A stretch of 64,000 bases of DNA from Aquimarina aggregata (GCF_001632745.1 NZ_LQRT01000035.1:124001-188000); one strand, 5' to 3'. Shown: positions 26,111-36,224, counted from the first letter of the stretch. The notes: a model not told the origin generated them from the sequence alone. A program made the numbers and translations.

Positions 26111-26353
26111 TGTTTTTTCATTTTTTTCATTCCTAGAAGGGCATTATCATCAAATTCTAAATAATAACTAGGTATTACTGTAATTATTAAAACAAAACAC
26201 CTCTTCTTTTGCAAATCTTCTATATTTTTTAGTGCTAACAAACGTTCGTGAGATCATCTATATCAACACTTTACAAAAACATCTACTTCATATAAGATGA
26301 AATAAGTATCGATAAAATCAAAAACACAGTCAAACGGGATTATTTTTTTTCTT
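26111..26353. other. Spacer between kbl stop and the pheA promoter
   Basis: No gene, RNA or clear kbl terminator recognised in these 243 bp; AT-rich with an AACGTT core dyad near 26243. Confidence 0.4.
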
Positions 26354-27541
26354 TTATATAACCCCTAACTCTTTACCAACTTTGGTAAAGGCAGCTACAG
26401 CTTTTTCTAAATGAGCTTTATCATGTCCCGCAGAAAGTTGTACTCGTATCCTAGCCTTACCTTTAGGCACAACTGGGTAAAAGAATCCAATCACATAAAT
26501 TCCTTCATCTAACAATTTAGAGGCAAATTCTTGTGCTAGTTTTGCTTCTTGCAACATTACAGGAACTATAGGATGATCTCCCGGAATAATATCAAAACCT
26601 GCTTTGGTCATTTCTGATCTAAAGTACTTGGTATTTTCTTCTAGCTTATCTCGTAACGATGTCGAAGAACTTAGCAGATCTAATACTTTTATGGAAGCCC
26701 CAACTATTGATGGCGCTACGGTATTCGAAAAAAGATATGGTCTAGAGCGTTGTCTCAGCATTTCTACTATTTCTTTTCTCGCAGCAGTAAATCCACCAGA
26801 AGCTCCTCCTAAAGCTTTGCCGTAAGTACCAGTAATAATATCTATACGTCCCATTACATCTCTGTACTCATGAGTTCCTCTACCTGTTTTACCAAGGAAC
26901 CCCGTAGAATGGCATTCGTCTATCATTACCATTGCCTCATAAGCATCTGCTAAATCACAAATTTTATCTAATTGAGCTATGGTTCCATCCATAGAAAATG
27001 AACCATCTGTAACAATCAAAATTCTTCTGGATCCTTTTGCTGCTTCTAACTGCTTTTCTAGATCAACCATATTATTATGTTCGTATCTAAAACGTTTAGC
27101 TTTACATAAACGAACTCCATCTATAATAGATGCATGATTCAAAGCATCAGAAATTATAGCATCTTCGGCACTTAAAATTGGCTCAAACACTCCACCATTA
27201 GCATCAAAAGCAGCAGCATACAGAATACAGTCTTCCATACCTAAGAATTCTGCAGTTTTCTGCTCTAATTCTTTATGAATATCTTGAGTACCGCAAATAA
27301 AACGTACTGATGATAATCCATACCCATGAGAATCTATTGCATTTTTACCTGCTTCAATAACATCAGGGTGTGAGGAAAGTCCAAGGTAGTTGTTTGCACA
27401 GAAATTTAACACATTGGTTGTTTTTGTCGTATTAATTTCTGCTCCTTGAGGTGTTGTAATTATTCTTTCTGATTTATACAATCCTGCTGTGGTAATTTCG
27501 TCTAATTCCTTTTGTAATTGATCTTTTATATTTGAAAACAT
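26354..27541 (-). CDS. kbl: Glycine C-acetyltransferase (2-amino-3-ketobutyrate CoA ligase)
   Basis: 395 residues, standard length. Alpha-oxoamine synthase motifs: NNYLGLSSHP, DALNHASIIDG, MIDECHSTGFLG and the PLP lysine in TYGKALGGASGG. It cleaves 2-amino-3-ketobutyrate with CoA to glycine and acetyl-CoA. It follows tdh by 73 bp on the same strand, making the two-step threonine-to-glycine pathway; the reverse assignment to another oxoamine synthase (BioF, HemA) is disfavoured by this context. Confidence 0.95.
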   Translation of the reverse strand: MFSNIKDQLQKELDEITTAGLYKSERIITTPQGAEINTTKTTNVLNFCANNYLGLSSHPDVIEAGKNAIDSHGYGLSSVRFICGTQDIHKELEQKTAEFLGMEDCILYAAAFDANGGVFEPILSAEDAIISDALNHASIIDGVRLCKAKRFRYEHNNMVDLEKQLEAAKGSRRILIVTDGSFSMDGTIAQLDKICDLADAYEAMVMIDECHSTGFLGKTGRGTHEYRDVMGRIDIITGTYGKALGGASGGFTAARKEIVEMLRQRSRPYLFSNTVAPSIVGASIKVLDLLSSSTSLRDKLEENTKYFRSEMTKAGFDIIPGDHPIVPVMLQEAKLAQEFASKLLDEGIYVIGFFYPVVPKGKARIRVQLSAGHDKAHLEKAVAAFTKVGKELGVI

Positions 27542-27614
27542 CTTTCGGATTTATTTTTTTATTGCTATTATTGGTCTCTAGCTAAAACTAGATTTTTATA
27601 TTTTTTTTAATTCC

Positions 27615-28589
27615 TTAAAACAGTAAAGCTTCAAGGTTTTTTGAACCTGTTTTATATTTTTCTTGTAGTTTTTGAATCATCGTCACCGTGATTCTTTCAA
27701 GATCAAATTTTGGTTTCCATCCCCAATCTTTAGTAGCTGCTGAATCATCGATTGATTTTGGCCATCTAGCCGCTATTTCTTGTCTAAAATCAGGATTATA
27801 TTTTACTTTAAAACCAGGATACAATTTACGAATTTCATGAACTATTTCTGCTGGAGAAAAGCTAGTTCCTGCAATATTATATGAAGTGCGTATAGTAATA
27901 TCATTTTTTGGAGCATCCATTAATGAAATTGTTGCTCGTATTACATCATCCATAAAAATCATAGGCAACGTAGTGTTTTTATCCAAAAAACAATCAAACT
28001 CTTCTTCACATACAGCTTTATGATAGATATCGACTGCATAATCTGTTGTACCCCCTCCTGGCAAAGATTGAAACCCTATCACACCTGGATAACGCAGGGA
28101 TCGAACATCTAAACCATATCGAAGAAAATAATATTGAGCCCAATTTTCACCAGCTGCTTTACTAATTCCATACACTGTTGCCGGATCTAAGTATGCATCG
28201 TTTGGAGTATTTATTGCTTGTGCTCCTTCTCCAAAAACAGCAATTGAACTAGGAAAAAATACTTTGTCTATATTATTTTTTCTAGAGACCTCTAAAACAT
28301 TAAACAAGGTTTTCATATTAATATCCCAAGTTTTTAAAGGGGTCTCTTCTCCTTTGGCCGATAATATTGCCGCCAAATGATAAATCTGTGTTACCTTATA
28401 TCTTGTTACTATTTCTTCTATTTTACTCTCATTAGTAGCATCAATAACTTCAAAAATACCATGAAAAGCATTTATTGATTTTAAATCTGAAGCTATAACT
28501 CGTTCCAAACCAAACTTCTTTTGAAGCGCTTTTGTTAAAACGGATCCTAACTGACCATTTGCACCTATAACCAAAACTACTGTTTCCAT
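27615..28589 (-). CDS. tdh: L-threonine 3-dehydrogenase, short-chain/epimerase type
   Basis: 324 residues. A Rossmann start (VLVIGANGQLGSVL), then catalytic Ser/Tyr-x3-Lys within VYGISKAAGE and the family motif SLRYPGVIG. This is the NAD-epimerase-like threonine dehydrogenase known in Flavobacterium, unrelated to the zinc-dependent E. coli enzyme. It oxidises threonine to 2-amino-3-ketobutyrate for Kbl. Divergent from an Lrp-type regulator 187 bp away. Confidence 0.92.
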   Translation of the reverse strand: METVVLVIGANGQLGSVLTKALQKKFGLERVIASDLKSINAFHGIFEVIDATNESKIEEIVTRYKVTQIYHLAAILSAKGEETPLKTWDINMKTLFNVLEVSRKNNIDKVFFPSSIAVFGEGAQAINTPNDAYLDPATVYGISKAAGENWAQYYFLRYGLDVRSLRYPGVIGFQSLPGGGTTDYAVDIYHKAVCEEEFDCFLDKNTTLPMIFMDDVIRATISLMDAPKNDITIRTSYNIAGTSFSPAEIVHEIRKLYPGFKVKYNPDFRQEIAARWPKSIDDSAATKDWGWKPKFDLERITVTMIQKLQEKYKTGSKNLEALLF

Positions 28590-28776
28590 ATCCTTCCTCT
28601 TAAAATTTTAACACAATACAAAGTATTATTCACTTACTAAATTACAAAAAGAAGATATTATAGCCTTATTTGTAAAATAATTAAGCTATTTTTACTTTTT
28701 ATACACGATTAAACAGCTATATTTACTTTTACCCATATTAAAACTGTGGTTTTGTAGTAATTTTTTTTGACACCTT

Positions 28777-29238
28777 ATGGAACAATTAGATCAAACTGAT
28801 ATCACTATTCTCAGAATTCTTCAAGAAGATTCTAAAAAAACAGCAAAAGAGATCGCCGGTATTCTTAATCTTACTTCTTCTCCTGTTTATGAGAGAATCC
28901 GCCGCCTGGAAAAACAAGGTTTTATCAAGAAGTATGTTGCTATTTTGGATAAAAAATTAATCGACAGATCGGTGACTACCATTTGTCAGGTATCTATGCG
29001 TTATCATAATGAGGCTTTTATAGAAAAGTTTGAAGAGCAAATTCAAAATTTAAAAGAAGTACAAGAATGTTATCACATGGCAGGACAGGTTGATTTTGTT
29101 TTAAAAATACATACAAAAGGTTTGGAAGAATATCATGATTTTGTAAAAACCAAACTCTCGAAAATAGAAAATATAGGTGTACTTAATAGTACATTCGTAT
29201 TAAAGGAAATAAAACACACATCAGAGTTTTACATTTGA
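28777..29238 (+). CDS. Lrp/AsnC-family transcriptional regulator
   Basis: 153 residues: N-terminal winged helix (LDQTDITILRILQEDSKKTAKEIAGIL…SPVYERIRRLEKQGFI) and C-terminal RAM ligand domain (AGQVDFVLKI). Divergently placed to tdh-kbl, which suggests it senses an amino acid and controls threonine catabolism; in E. coli Lrp represses tdh-kbl, but direct control here is inference. Its 3' end overlaps the convergent GH1 gene by 18 bp. Confidence 0.93.
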   Translation: MEQLDQTDITILRILQEDSKKTAKEIAGILNLTSSPVYERIRRLEKQGFIKKYVAILDKKLIDRSVTTICQVSMRYHNEAFIEKFEEQIQNLKEVQECYHMAGQVDFVLKIHTKGLEEYHDFVKTKLSKIENIGVLNSTFVLKEIKHTSEFYI

Positions 29239-30537
29239 CAAATAAGTTGTTAACCAAATCGCCGTTTTCTTTAATTTACGTTCTAACGTTTTATGATTAA
29301 GGCTTACAATACCAAATTTAGGAACATAACCTTCTGCCCATTCAAAATTATCAACAAGCGTCCAAAGTAAAATTCCTTTTAGATTAACATTGTCATTTAA
29401 TGCTAATTTCATTTCGTCAATGATCTCTGTATAATACTCTATGCGTTTTTCTTCATCTTCATTTTTAGCTAGTGCCATACCACACTCTGTCAGCCATAAT
29501 GATTTATTACGATCATAGTTAGCAAATCGTTTTAAAAAATAAGATATTCCTTTTGTATACGTCTCCCACCCCATAATAGAGGTTGCTACATTTCTATTTT
29601 TCGGTTTTACCTGCATAGCTCCTAAATAGGGAATATACCAAGCTGCTCTAATCACTTCTCTTGTATATGTCTGAATACCCCAAAAGTCAAAATCAGTTTT
29701 CATCTGATCCATATCACCATCTTTCACATACTTTTGAATTCGTTTTACTAGAGGAAGATCTGATTCTGGATATCCCATTCCTAAATGCGGTTCTATAAAT
29801 AATCGATTCATTAGTGCATCTATTCTTTTTGCTGCCCTAACATCTTTTTTGGATTTACTAAAGGGTTCAATTTTTGTACAACTTACTGCTGTACCTACAC
29901 ATAAATTATCCACCTGTTTTAAAACTTTAAATCCTGTAGCCTGAGCCAATAAAAGATGATGAGTTGCTGCGCTAAAGTTTCGAATTCCTCTTTTACCGGG
30001 TGCATGAACTCCAAGAAAATATCCTCCACCTATGCATACAATACCTTCATTAATTATGATCCAATTTTTAACACGGTCAGAAAAATGATCTCTTAAAATG
30101 GTTACATATTTTTTGTACGCTTCAACTATATCTCTATTAACCCAACCCCCTTTATCTTGTAGTTTTTGAGGTAAATCCCAATGGTACGTTGTTATCCAAG
30201 GTTCGATACCTTTTTCTAGACAATAATCGATTACTTTATTATAAAAATCGACTCCTTTTGCATTAATTTCACCTACCCCATCAGGCAGAATCCTTGACCA
30301 CGCAATCGAAAATCGAAATATTCTTAATCCAATTGCTACGGCAATATCAATATCTTCCTTATATCTATGATAAAAATCTGTAGCAATTTTAGCATTAGAA
30401 CGGTCTTTAATTTTATATTTTTTTTCGGTAAAAGTATCCCAAATTGACAGTCCTTTTCCGTCCTTATTATAAGCGCCTTCGGTCTGGGCGGCAGCAAGAG
30501 TAACACCCCAGGTAAGTTCTTCAATTTTACGCATCAA
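29221..30537 (-). CDS. Glycoside hydrolase family 1 protein (beta-glucosidase-like) with variant motifs
   Basis: 438 residues, GH1 barrel. It starts with the family segment TWGVTLAAAQTEGAYNKDGKGLSIWDTF. The acid/base Glu164 is in IIINEGIV, where GH1 normally has NEP, and the nucleophile Glu351 is in LWLTECG, where TENG is normal. WTLVDNFEWAEGY near the C-terminus is typical. No signal peptide, so cytosolic hydrolysis of short beta-glycosides is likely. Both catalytic glutamates are kept, so activity is plausible with altered specificity. Confidence 0.88.
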   Translation of the reverse strand: MMRKIEELTWGVTLAAAQTEGAYNKDGKGLSIWDTFTEKKYKIKDRSNAKIATDFYHRYKEDIDIAVAIGLRIFRFSIAWSRILPDGVGEINAKGVDFYNKVIDYCLEKGIEPWITTYHWDLPQKLQDKGGWVNRDIVEAYKKYVTILRDHFSDRVKNWIIINEGIVCIGGGYFLGVHAPGKRGIRNFSAATHHLLLAQATGFKVLKQVDNLCVGTAVSCTKIEPFSKSKKDVRAAKRIDALMNRLFIEPHLGMGYPESDLPLVKRIQKYVKDGDMDQMKTDFDFWGIQTYTREVIRAAWYIPYLGAMQVKPKNRNVATSIMGWETYTKGISYFLKRFANYDRNKSLWLTECGMALAKNEDEEKRIEYYTEIIDEMKLALNDNVNLKGILLWTLVDNFEWAEGYVPKFGIVSLNHKTLERKLKKTAIWLTTYLSNVKL

Positions 30538-30856
30538 TCAAATTAACGTTCTAAACTCCAAAACACAAGAACATTTAGTGTTTAAACAGTCCTTTTTTTA
30601 AAAAAGGAAACAAAATAAGAAAAATGAGTTGTTGTACAAAGCAAACAAGCTTATGCAACATTTGACCAAGTAGTTTTTTTAAATCAGAAAATAACATATT
30701 GATTATCTTATATTTATAAAGATAATTTATATTCCATCAGACAGTTTTATCTCAATATTATTTTATTGTTAAGAGGTTTCATATTTTTTTATTCTTATAC
30801 AATACAATATTTTTTGAATTATGTACTTTTGAATGTAATCAGATATTCTATTATTT
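30538..30856. other. Divergent intergenic region between the GH1 gene and gldA, 319 bp
   Basis: Very AT-rich. It contains a palindromic CCTTTTTTTAAAAAAGG at 30591-30607 and a candidate gldA -7 element (30824-30831). No RNA gene or small ORF seen. Confidence 0.4.
30824..30831 (+). promoter_or_regulatory. Candidate -7 element of gldA
   Basis: TACTTTTG is an exact TAnnTTTG match, placed so that a start site about 7 nt on would give a leader of about 19 nt to the gldA ATG at 30857. A clear -33 TTG at the right distance is not visible. Confidence 0.45.
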
Positions 30857-31762
30857 ATGTCAATTTCAGTATCTAATATTTCTAAATCCTATAAAGATCA
30901 AAATGCATTACTTAATATTTCTTTTGAAATAAAGCAAGGAGAAATAGTTGGTTTTTTAGGCCCTAATGGTGCCGGAAAATCAACGATGATGAAAATTCTC
31001 ACGACCTATCTTAAACCGTCGGAAGGATCAGCATCGGTAAGTGGGTTTGATATCGATACTCAAGCTACTGCCGTGCAAAAAAGTGTTGGATATCTTCCTG
31101 AACATAATCCTTTGTATGTTGAAATGTATGTTAGAGAATATTTAACTTTTAATGCACAGGTATACAAAATCCCAAAGACAAGAATTGAAGATGTGATCAA
31201 ACTTACAGGATTATCATCTGAAGCACATAAAAAGATTAATCAACTCTCAAAAGGATATCAACAACGTGTTGGTTTAGCCTGTGCCCTACTGCATGATCCT
31301 GAGGTATTAATTCTAGATGAACCCACTACAGGACTAGACCCTAACCAATTAGTAGAAATAAGAGAGCTTATTAAGACTATTGGAAAACAAAAAACGGTAT
31401 TTCTGTCTACACATATTATGCAAGAGGTAGAGGCTATGTGCGATAGGGTTATCATTATTAATAAAGGTACTATTGTTGCCGATAAAAATCTAAATTCGTT
31501 AATTGAAGAAAACGATCAGATTGTTGAAGTAGAATTTGATTACCGTATTGAGGAGGCTTTTTTATTAAAACTACCAAATACAGTAAATGTAAAAAACATT
31601 CACGGATTTGTGTATCAAATCACTTTTAACACTGCTACTGATATGCGACCAAAAGTTTTTGATTTCGCCCATGATCACGAACTTAAAATTTTACAATTAT
31701 CTCGAAAGAACAAAGACTTAGAAAGTTTATTTAGAGAATTAACTAACCCTTCTAAGCCGTAA
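30857..31762 (+). CDS. gldA: Gliding-motility-associated ABC transporter ATP-binding subunit GldA
   Basis: 301 residues. ABC ATPase motifs: Walker A GPNGAGKST (about 39-47), signature LSKGYQQRVGL, Walker B VLILDEPTTGLD and the switch His in STHIM. The C-terminal part (about 215-300) and overall length match GldA, the ATPase of the GldA-F-G transporter linked to T9SS-dependent gliding in Bacteroidota. gldF and gldG are not adjacent, as in many flavobacteria. A generic ABC-2 ATPase remains the alternative. Confidence 0.88.
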   Translation: MSISVSNISKSYKDQNALLNISFEIKQGEIVGFLGPNGAGKSTMMKILTTYLKPSEGSASVSGFDIDTQATAVQKSVGYLPEHNPLYVEMYVREYLTFNAQVYKIPKTRIEDVIKLTGLSSEAHKKINQLSKGYQQRVGLACALLHDPEVLILDEPTTGLDPNQLVEIRELIKTIGKQKTVFLSTHIMQEVEAMCDRVIIINKGTIVADKNLNSLIEENDQIVEVEFDYRIEEAFLLKLPNTVNVKNIHGFVYQITFNTATDMRPKVFDFAHDHELKILQLSRKNKDLESLFRELTNPSKP

Positions 31763-31781
31763 GATTGTTCTAAAAAGTTGA

Positions 31782-32186
31782 TTAGCCTGCTTTTTGGATA
31801 TCATTTAAAATTTCTTTGAGTTTTTGAACAGAAACAGGCTTTACTATATAATCACTAACCTCTTGATAAGACTCTGCTCTTAACACATCTTCTGGGTCAA
31901 CCGATGAAGAGACGATATAAATTATTATTTTCTTTTTACAAGGAACTTTAATAAACTCTTCTAAAAACTGCCAACCATCAAGTATAGGCATATTTAAGTC
32001 TAATAAAATAACATCTGGTAATTTTTCCTCTTGCGAAACAATTGCTTTCAAATTATTTAATGCTTCTTTTCCATTATGAAAGATCATAAAGCTCTTTGAA
32101 AAACCGATAAGTTCCATTATTTTTTTTATTCCAAAAATGAAGATAGGGTCATCATCAATAATACAAGCAATATCAATTTTTTTCAT
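31782..32186 (-). CDS. Single-domain response regulator (CheY-like)
   Basis: 134 residues, receiver domain only. Acidic pocket DDD at 11-13, phosphoacceptor Asp63 in ILLDLNMP, and Lys116 in IVKPVS. No output domain, so it acts through protein contacts or a phosphorelay. Its start overlaps the upstream kinase gene by 14 nt, so it is its likely partner. Confidence 0.92.
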   Translation of the reverse strand: MKKIDIACIIDDDPIFIFGIKKIMELIGFSKSFMIFHNGKEALNNLKAIVSQEEKLPDVILLDLNMPILDGWQFLEEFIKVPCKKKIIIYIVSSSVDPEDVLRAESYQEVSDYIVKPVSVQKLKEILNDIQKAG

Positions 32187-34095
32187 ATTTCAGATAAATT
32201 TTAAATGTGGTTCCTTGATCAACTGTACTATACACTTCTATTTTTCCGCCTATGGCTTCAACCTGATTTTTCGTAATAAACAACCCTATACCTCTAGCAT
32301 CTTTATTATTATGAAAAGTTTTATACATTCCGAATAACTTAGATCTGTGTCGTTTTAAATCAATCCCTAGGCCATTGTCTTCTATATTTACAACTACATA
32401 ATCATCCTGTAAATCAGCACTCAAAGTAACGTAGCTATTCCTTTTCGTGGTACTATATTTAATGCCATTGGTAATAAAATTAAGCAAGATACTATCAAGG
32501 TACGCAGACACTCCTAAAACATTCAACTTAGGGTCAATATTATTATTTATGATTACTTCATTTTCAATAGCAATCGCCAAAACACTCTCTATTGCTTTGT
32601 TAGCTGCTTGCCTTAAGTTTAGCTCTGTTAAATTATCTTTAACTGAGGTATTCATTAAAACCACTTCGTTTAGATGTACGATTGTTTTACTAAGATGGTC
32701 TGAAGCCGTTTTGAATAGCTGTATAATCTCGTTATCCTGCATTTCAGGGTTTTCCTGAGCAAATAAATCCAAAAGCATTTCGAAATTACCTGAATGTGAT
32801 TTTAGGTTATGAGAAACTATATGCGCAAAATTCTTTAGCCTTTTGTTTTGCTTTTCTGCTACTTCTAAGAGAGATTTCAATTCTTGTTCTCTCTTAATTT
32901 TGGTGATATCTGAAGTATGAATAATTATTCCTCCAACCTTATTATCATTTGTATACCAGGGTCGAAATTCCCAAGACAACCATTGCACCGATCCATTATC
33001 ATTCTGTATACGCTCAGCATTATTTTTTATGATCTTACCTGACAAACATTTTTTATGATTGATCTCCCATTTTGTTGCTATTTTAGGAGATATCTCATAG
33101 TACGATTTTCCAACTATTTCTTGTTTGTCAATCTTAAAAACATTGAACCATTCTTGAGAAGCCGCAAGATAACACATGCTATTATCAAACATTGCTATTG
33201 CACTGGGAGCCTGTTCTATAAAAAGTCTGTTACGTTCATAATCCTTTTTCTTTTTTGTTATTTCTTGATGAGAACCTATCATCCATTCTGGGTTTCCGTT
33301 AGTATCCCAACTCACTACTTTACCTCTATCTAAAACCCATATCCAATCACCATTTTTATGTTTCATTCTTGCCTCAAATTCATAAAAAGATGTTTTTCCT
33401 TCAAAGTGCTTTTGTAAAACTTGATTTGATTTTTTAAGATCATCAGGGTTTGAATTTTCTACCCAAGTATTTATTGAGATCGGTTCTAATTCTGATAATT
33501 TATATCCAATAATTTCTGCCCATCTTTCGTTAAAAATAGTTTCTCCAGTTTGCACGTTCCATTCCCACGTACCAAGATTAGTTCCTTCGATAACATGATG
33601 GTACCGATTTACCTGTCTTTGCAGCTGTAATTCTACTTCTTTAAGTTTAGTAATATCAGTATGAGCACCAATCATACGCCTTGGTTTTCCTTTATCATCT
33701 CGCAATACTAAGCCTCTACATTGAATCCAAATTGTATGCCCATGTTTATGAGTATATCGTACAACTTGATCATATGGATGTGAAGGGTCTTTACAATGCT
33801 TTGCAAAGTTTTGATAAACTAACTTTAAATCATCTTTATTGATAATATCTTGCCAAGCAGATGAAGTATGAGGCATTTCGTTTGGATTATATCCTAAAGT
33901 TGTCCAGAATTTAGCATTCATCCATTCATTTTCAGGATTATTTAAATCCCAAAACCAAAGCCCATCGAGTCCTGCTTCTTGAACAAAATCAAAAATCAAA
34001 TCATCTTTTTTTATAAGCGTATATAACTCTTTTTTTAGATAATTTTGCTTTAAACTCTCTGTACCTTGATCCATATGTGACTTATCCTGAATCAT
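32173..34095 (-). CDS. PAS-domain sensor histidine kinase
   Basis: 640 residues, no transmembrane segment, so probably cytosolic. Three PAS/PAC modules (about 30-150, 155-285, 288-410), each PAC ending in GAHTDIT, GSHQEIT or IHTSDIT. Then a HisKA-like dimerisation domain with His429 in HIVSHNLKSH and a HATPase domain (about 515-640: NFITNGIKYST, EDNGLGID, RGIGLFI). Signal unknown; the WxW-type PAS cores may bind small ligands. Translationally coupled to the receiver protein downstream. Confidence 0.92.
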   Translation of the reverse strand: MIQDKSHMDQGTESLKQNYLKKELYTLIKKDDLIFDFVQEAGLDGLWFWDLNNPENEWMNAKFWTTLGYNPNEMPHTSSAWQDIINKDDLKLVYQNFAKHCKDPSHPYDQVVRYTHKHGHTIWIQCRGLVLRDDKGKPRRMIGAHTDITKLKEVELQLQRQVNRYHHVIEGTNLGTWEWNVQTGETIFNERWAEIIGYKLSELEPISINTWVENSNPDDLKKSNQVLQKHFEGKTSFYEFEARMKHKNGDWIWVLDRGKVVSWDTNGNPEWMIGSHQEITKKKKDYERNRLFIEQAPSAIAMFDNSMCYLAASQEWFNVFKIDKQEIVGKSYYEISPKIATKWEINHKKCLSGKIIKNNAERIQNDNGSVQWLSWEFRPWYTNDNKVGGIIIHTSDITKIKREQELKSLLEVAEKQNKRLKNFAHIVSHNLKSHSGNFEMLLDLFAQENPEMQDNEIIQLFKTASDHLSKTIVHLNEVVLMNTSVKDNLTELNLRQAANKAIESVLAIAIENEVIINNNIDPKLNVLGVSAYLDSILLNFITNGIKYSTTKRNSYVTLSADLQDDYVVVNIEDNGLGIDLKRHRSKLFGMYKTFHNNKDARGIGLFITKNQVEAIGGKIEVYSTVDQGTTFKIYLKYEKN

Positions 34096-34260
34096 TTTAG
34101 AAGTAAAATTTTAAGTGAAACTTTGGGGCCACATAAAGTTATATATTAATTTCAACAAGAAAGATCAAATAGCCTCAATCTTTTTACGGAAATCACCTCC
34201 TGTATTTAAGGATTTGAGTATCTAATTAAGTTCTAAAAATACTCTTATAGAAATGTATTT

Positions 34261-35007
34261 TTATTGAAATAGTAATTTCCCAGTAAAAAACTCAGTAACT
34301 TCTATAATTGGCGGTCTATTTACTGAAATTACATCTCCTGTACTGCGAAGTTCGCCTCTTATAGCCTCGATAGGATTTACAATAATTTTATTTGTACCCC
34401 TATGAAAAATATTAACATTTTGAGCCTCTAGATTCATCCCTTCAAATCTTCCTGTTCCTGAGAAAAAACTTACCGTTAGATTTTCAACTTTTCCTGAGAT
34501 AAAAAAAGATGCTATATTATTGCCCGAAACACGAATAGTTTCACTATTTATATCTAGATTAAAAGTACCTGTGGTAGTTCCAGTATTTTCATTAAAATCT
34601 TCGGATATTAAACTAACACTTGGATAACTTAAGACCCCATTAGATAATATACCAAACTGAGTAGCACTTCTTATTTCTGTGATGTTTGGTGCGGTAACAA
34701 AAACTTTGGTTTGATTAAAGCCTCTAAAAAAAGCACAATCATTAGTATCGCTAAGTATCAATCGATCTCCCTGAACAATTGCAGATACTTCATTTATCAA
34801 ATTATCACCCGTTTCAATAACCACCGAAGTATCTAATCCTTCTCGGATTATCAATTCTACATTGGGGTTTACTAGAATTCTTGTAAAATCTGATACTGCA
34901 ACTTCTTCTCTAATAATATCTCCAGTTCTTTGAAAACAATCTGAAGCATCTTCAGAGTTACACCCAAAAACCAAAATAACGCTTAATATGTATCCTATTT
35001 TTTTCAT
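34261..35007 (-). CDS. Lipoprotein with GIN/DUF2807 head domain
   Basis: 248 residues. The lipobox is VFGC with Cys16, followed by NSEDAS, an acidic patch typical of surface-exposed lipoproteins in Bacteroidota. Residues about 30-235 match the putative autotransporter-adhesin head (GIN) domain, a right-handed parallel beta structure (FTRILVNPNVELIIREG…IETGDNLI). Likely outer-membrane associated; function unknown. It overlaps the PagL-like gene upstream by 4 nt. Confidence 0.8.
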   Translation of the reverse strand: MKKIGYILSVILVFGCNSEDASDCFQRTGDIIREEVAVSDFTRILVNPNVELIIREGLDTSVVIETGDNLINEVSAIVQGDRLILSDTNDCAFFRGFNQTKVFVTAPNITEIRSATQFGILSNGVLSYPSVSLISEDFNENTGTTTGTFNLDINSETIRVSGNNIASFFISGKVENLTVSFFSGTGRFEGMNLEAQNVNIFHRGTNKIIVNPIEAIRGELRSTGDVISVNRPPIIEVTEFFTGKLLFQ

Positions 35008-36101
35008 AATCTATATCCTACCGAAAACTCCATAGCTTCGGCTTTTGCTGCATGAGATCTAACTGTAAAGGCTCCAAAAATATTTTTTGTAAAATAGTAT
35101 TGAAGACCAGCTCTAAGATATGTTTGACCCTCAAAATCATATGGATAATATGCATAATAGCCTACTTGGGTCAAAACAGAAGTTCTATGTATTCGCAACT
35201 CGTGTCCTAAAAAAACTCCTAGTCTTTTAGAATCCTCGTCTCCTGTAGTACCATCATTAAAAGCGTCTACTGCTCTAAAATCGATAAATCTTTCTAATGC
35301 TTTAGAAAAAAACAATTCTGTTCCTAACTGAATAGCACTCTTTTTATTTAGTCTTTTATCCAAAAAAGCACCGAATGTATAAAAAGGCAGTCTACCTGAT
35401 CCCACCACATCACTTTCATTAATACCACCTCTAAAGACAAAACCATAGCTCAACGGTTCTCCTCCTTTGTATAGTCCTTTTTCTTTTTTTATGTATTCTG
35501 GTTCATCTTGATCCAAATTGTATGTTAACCCAGCATTTAATAATAATGTATTTGTACTTTTATTTGGAGCTTTTATATTTCCGTTTGAGTAATGAATAAT
35601 ACCCAAACCTGCTTGCAATCCTAAGCCACTAATAAGATTTTTCTTTTTAAAATTCAACAATGCATATGTTGCACTTACTAAATGACTTCCGTAAGCTATA
35701 TTTCTGAAGTTGTTATCTTCATCATAGGGTTTAGTTGCGTATGAACCACCTTGCCCAACTCTTAACATTAAAAGCCTATTAAAAAAATAAAAGTTATAAT
35801 GTATAAATACGCCAAATTGCTCTCCTAAAAATTCATTGTCTAAATCTTGATAGATAAAAGAAAACCCATAATCAGGATGGTTATACAATCTCTGCCACTC
35901 TTTTTCTCCATATGTTTTTCGTTGAAAAGAAAAAATCACTCCACTTGGATGTCCTGTGATAAGATGAGAAATATCGGGATTATGTTTTAGAACCGTGCCA
36001 TAAAAATTATTGACGTCTAAACTATAATTTGCCTTAGTTTCTATTTGGGTATAACCGGTAAAACAAAACAACAATAAGATTACACAAATAGATTTACTCA
36101 T
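35004..36101 (-). CDS. PagL-like acyloxyacyl hydrolase / lipid A deacylase family outer-membrane protein
   Basis: 365 residues; signal peptide 1-19 (…GYTQ). The mature part is a beta-barrel-type sequence with the PagL active-site signature at His170-Tyr-Ser172-Asn-Gly (GIIHYSNGN) and an aromatic C-terminal strand. Flavobacterial members are roughly twice the length of Pseudomonas PagL, as here. Expected to trim acyl chains from lipid A in the outer membrane; the catalytic dyad supports it but the activity is not proven for this branch. Translationally coupled to the DUF2807 lipoprotein. Confidence 0.75.
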   Translation of the reverse strand: MSKSICVILLLFCFTGYTQIETKANYSLDVNNFYGTVLKHNPDISHLITGHPSGVIFSFQRKTYGEKEWQRLYNHPDYGFSFIYQDLDNEFLGEQFGVFIHYNFYFFNRLLMLRVGQGGSYATKPYDEDNNFRNIAYGSHLVSATYALLNFKKKNLISGLGLQAGLGIIHYSNGNIKAPNKSTNTLLLNAGLTYNLDQDEPEYIKKEKGLYKGGEPLSYGFVFRGGINESDVVGSGRLPFYTFGAFLDKRLNKKSAIQLGTELFFSKALERFIDFRAVDAFNDGTTGDEDSKRLGVFLGHELRIHRTSVLTQVGYYAYYPYDFEGQTYLRAGLQYYFTKNIFGAFTVRSHAAKAEAMEFSVGYRL

Positions 36102-36224
36102 TTGGCAAATGTAATAATACCTTTTTAAATAATGACATAACTATTTTAACCTATATTAACTTTTTAAGTCATTAACATATTCTACCTTTCAAACGGTATA
36201 TTGTTTTTGATATTTTATAGAATT

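Noticed and set aside
30591..30607. T7-A6 palindrome as a terminator
   Set aside because: It lies between divergent gene starts, so nothing would terminate there; stem is mostly A-T.
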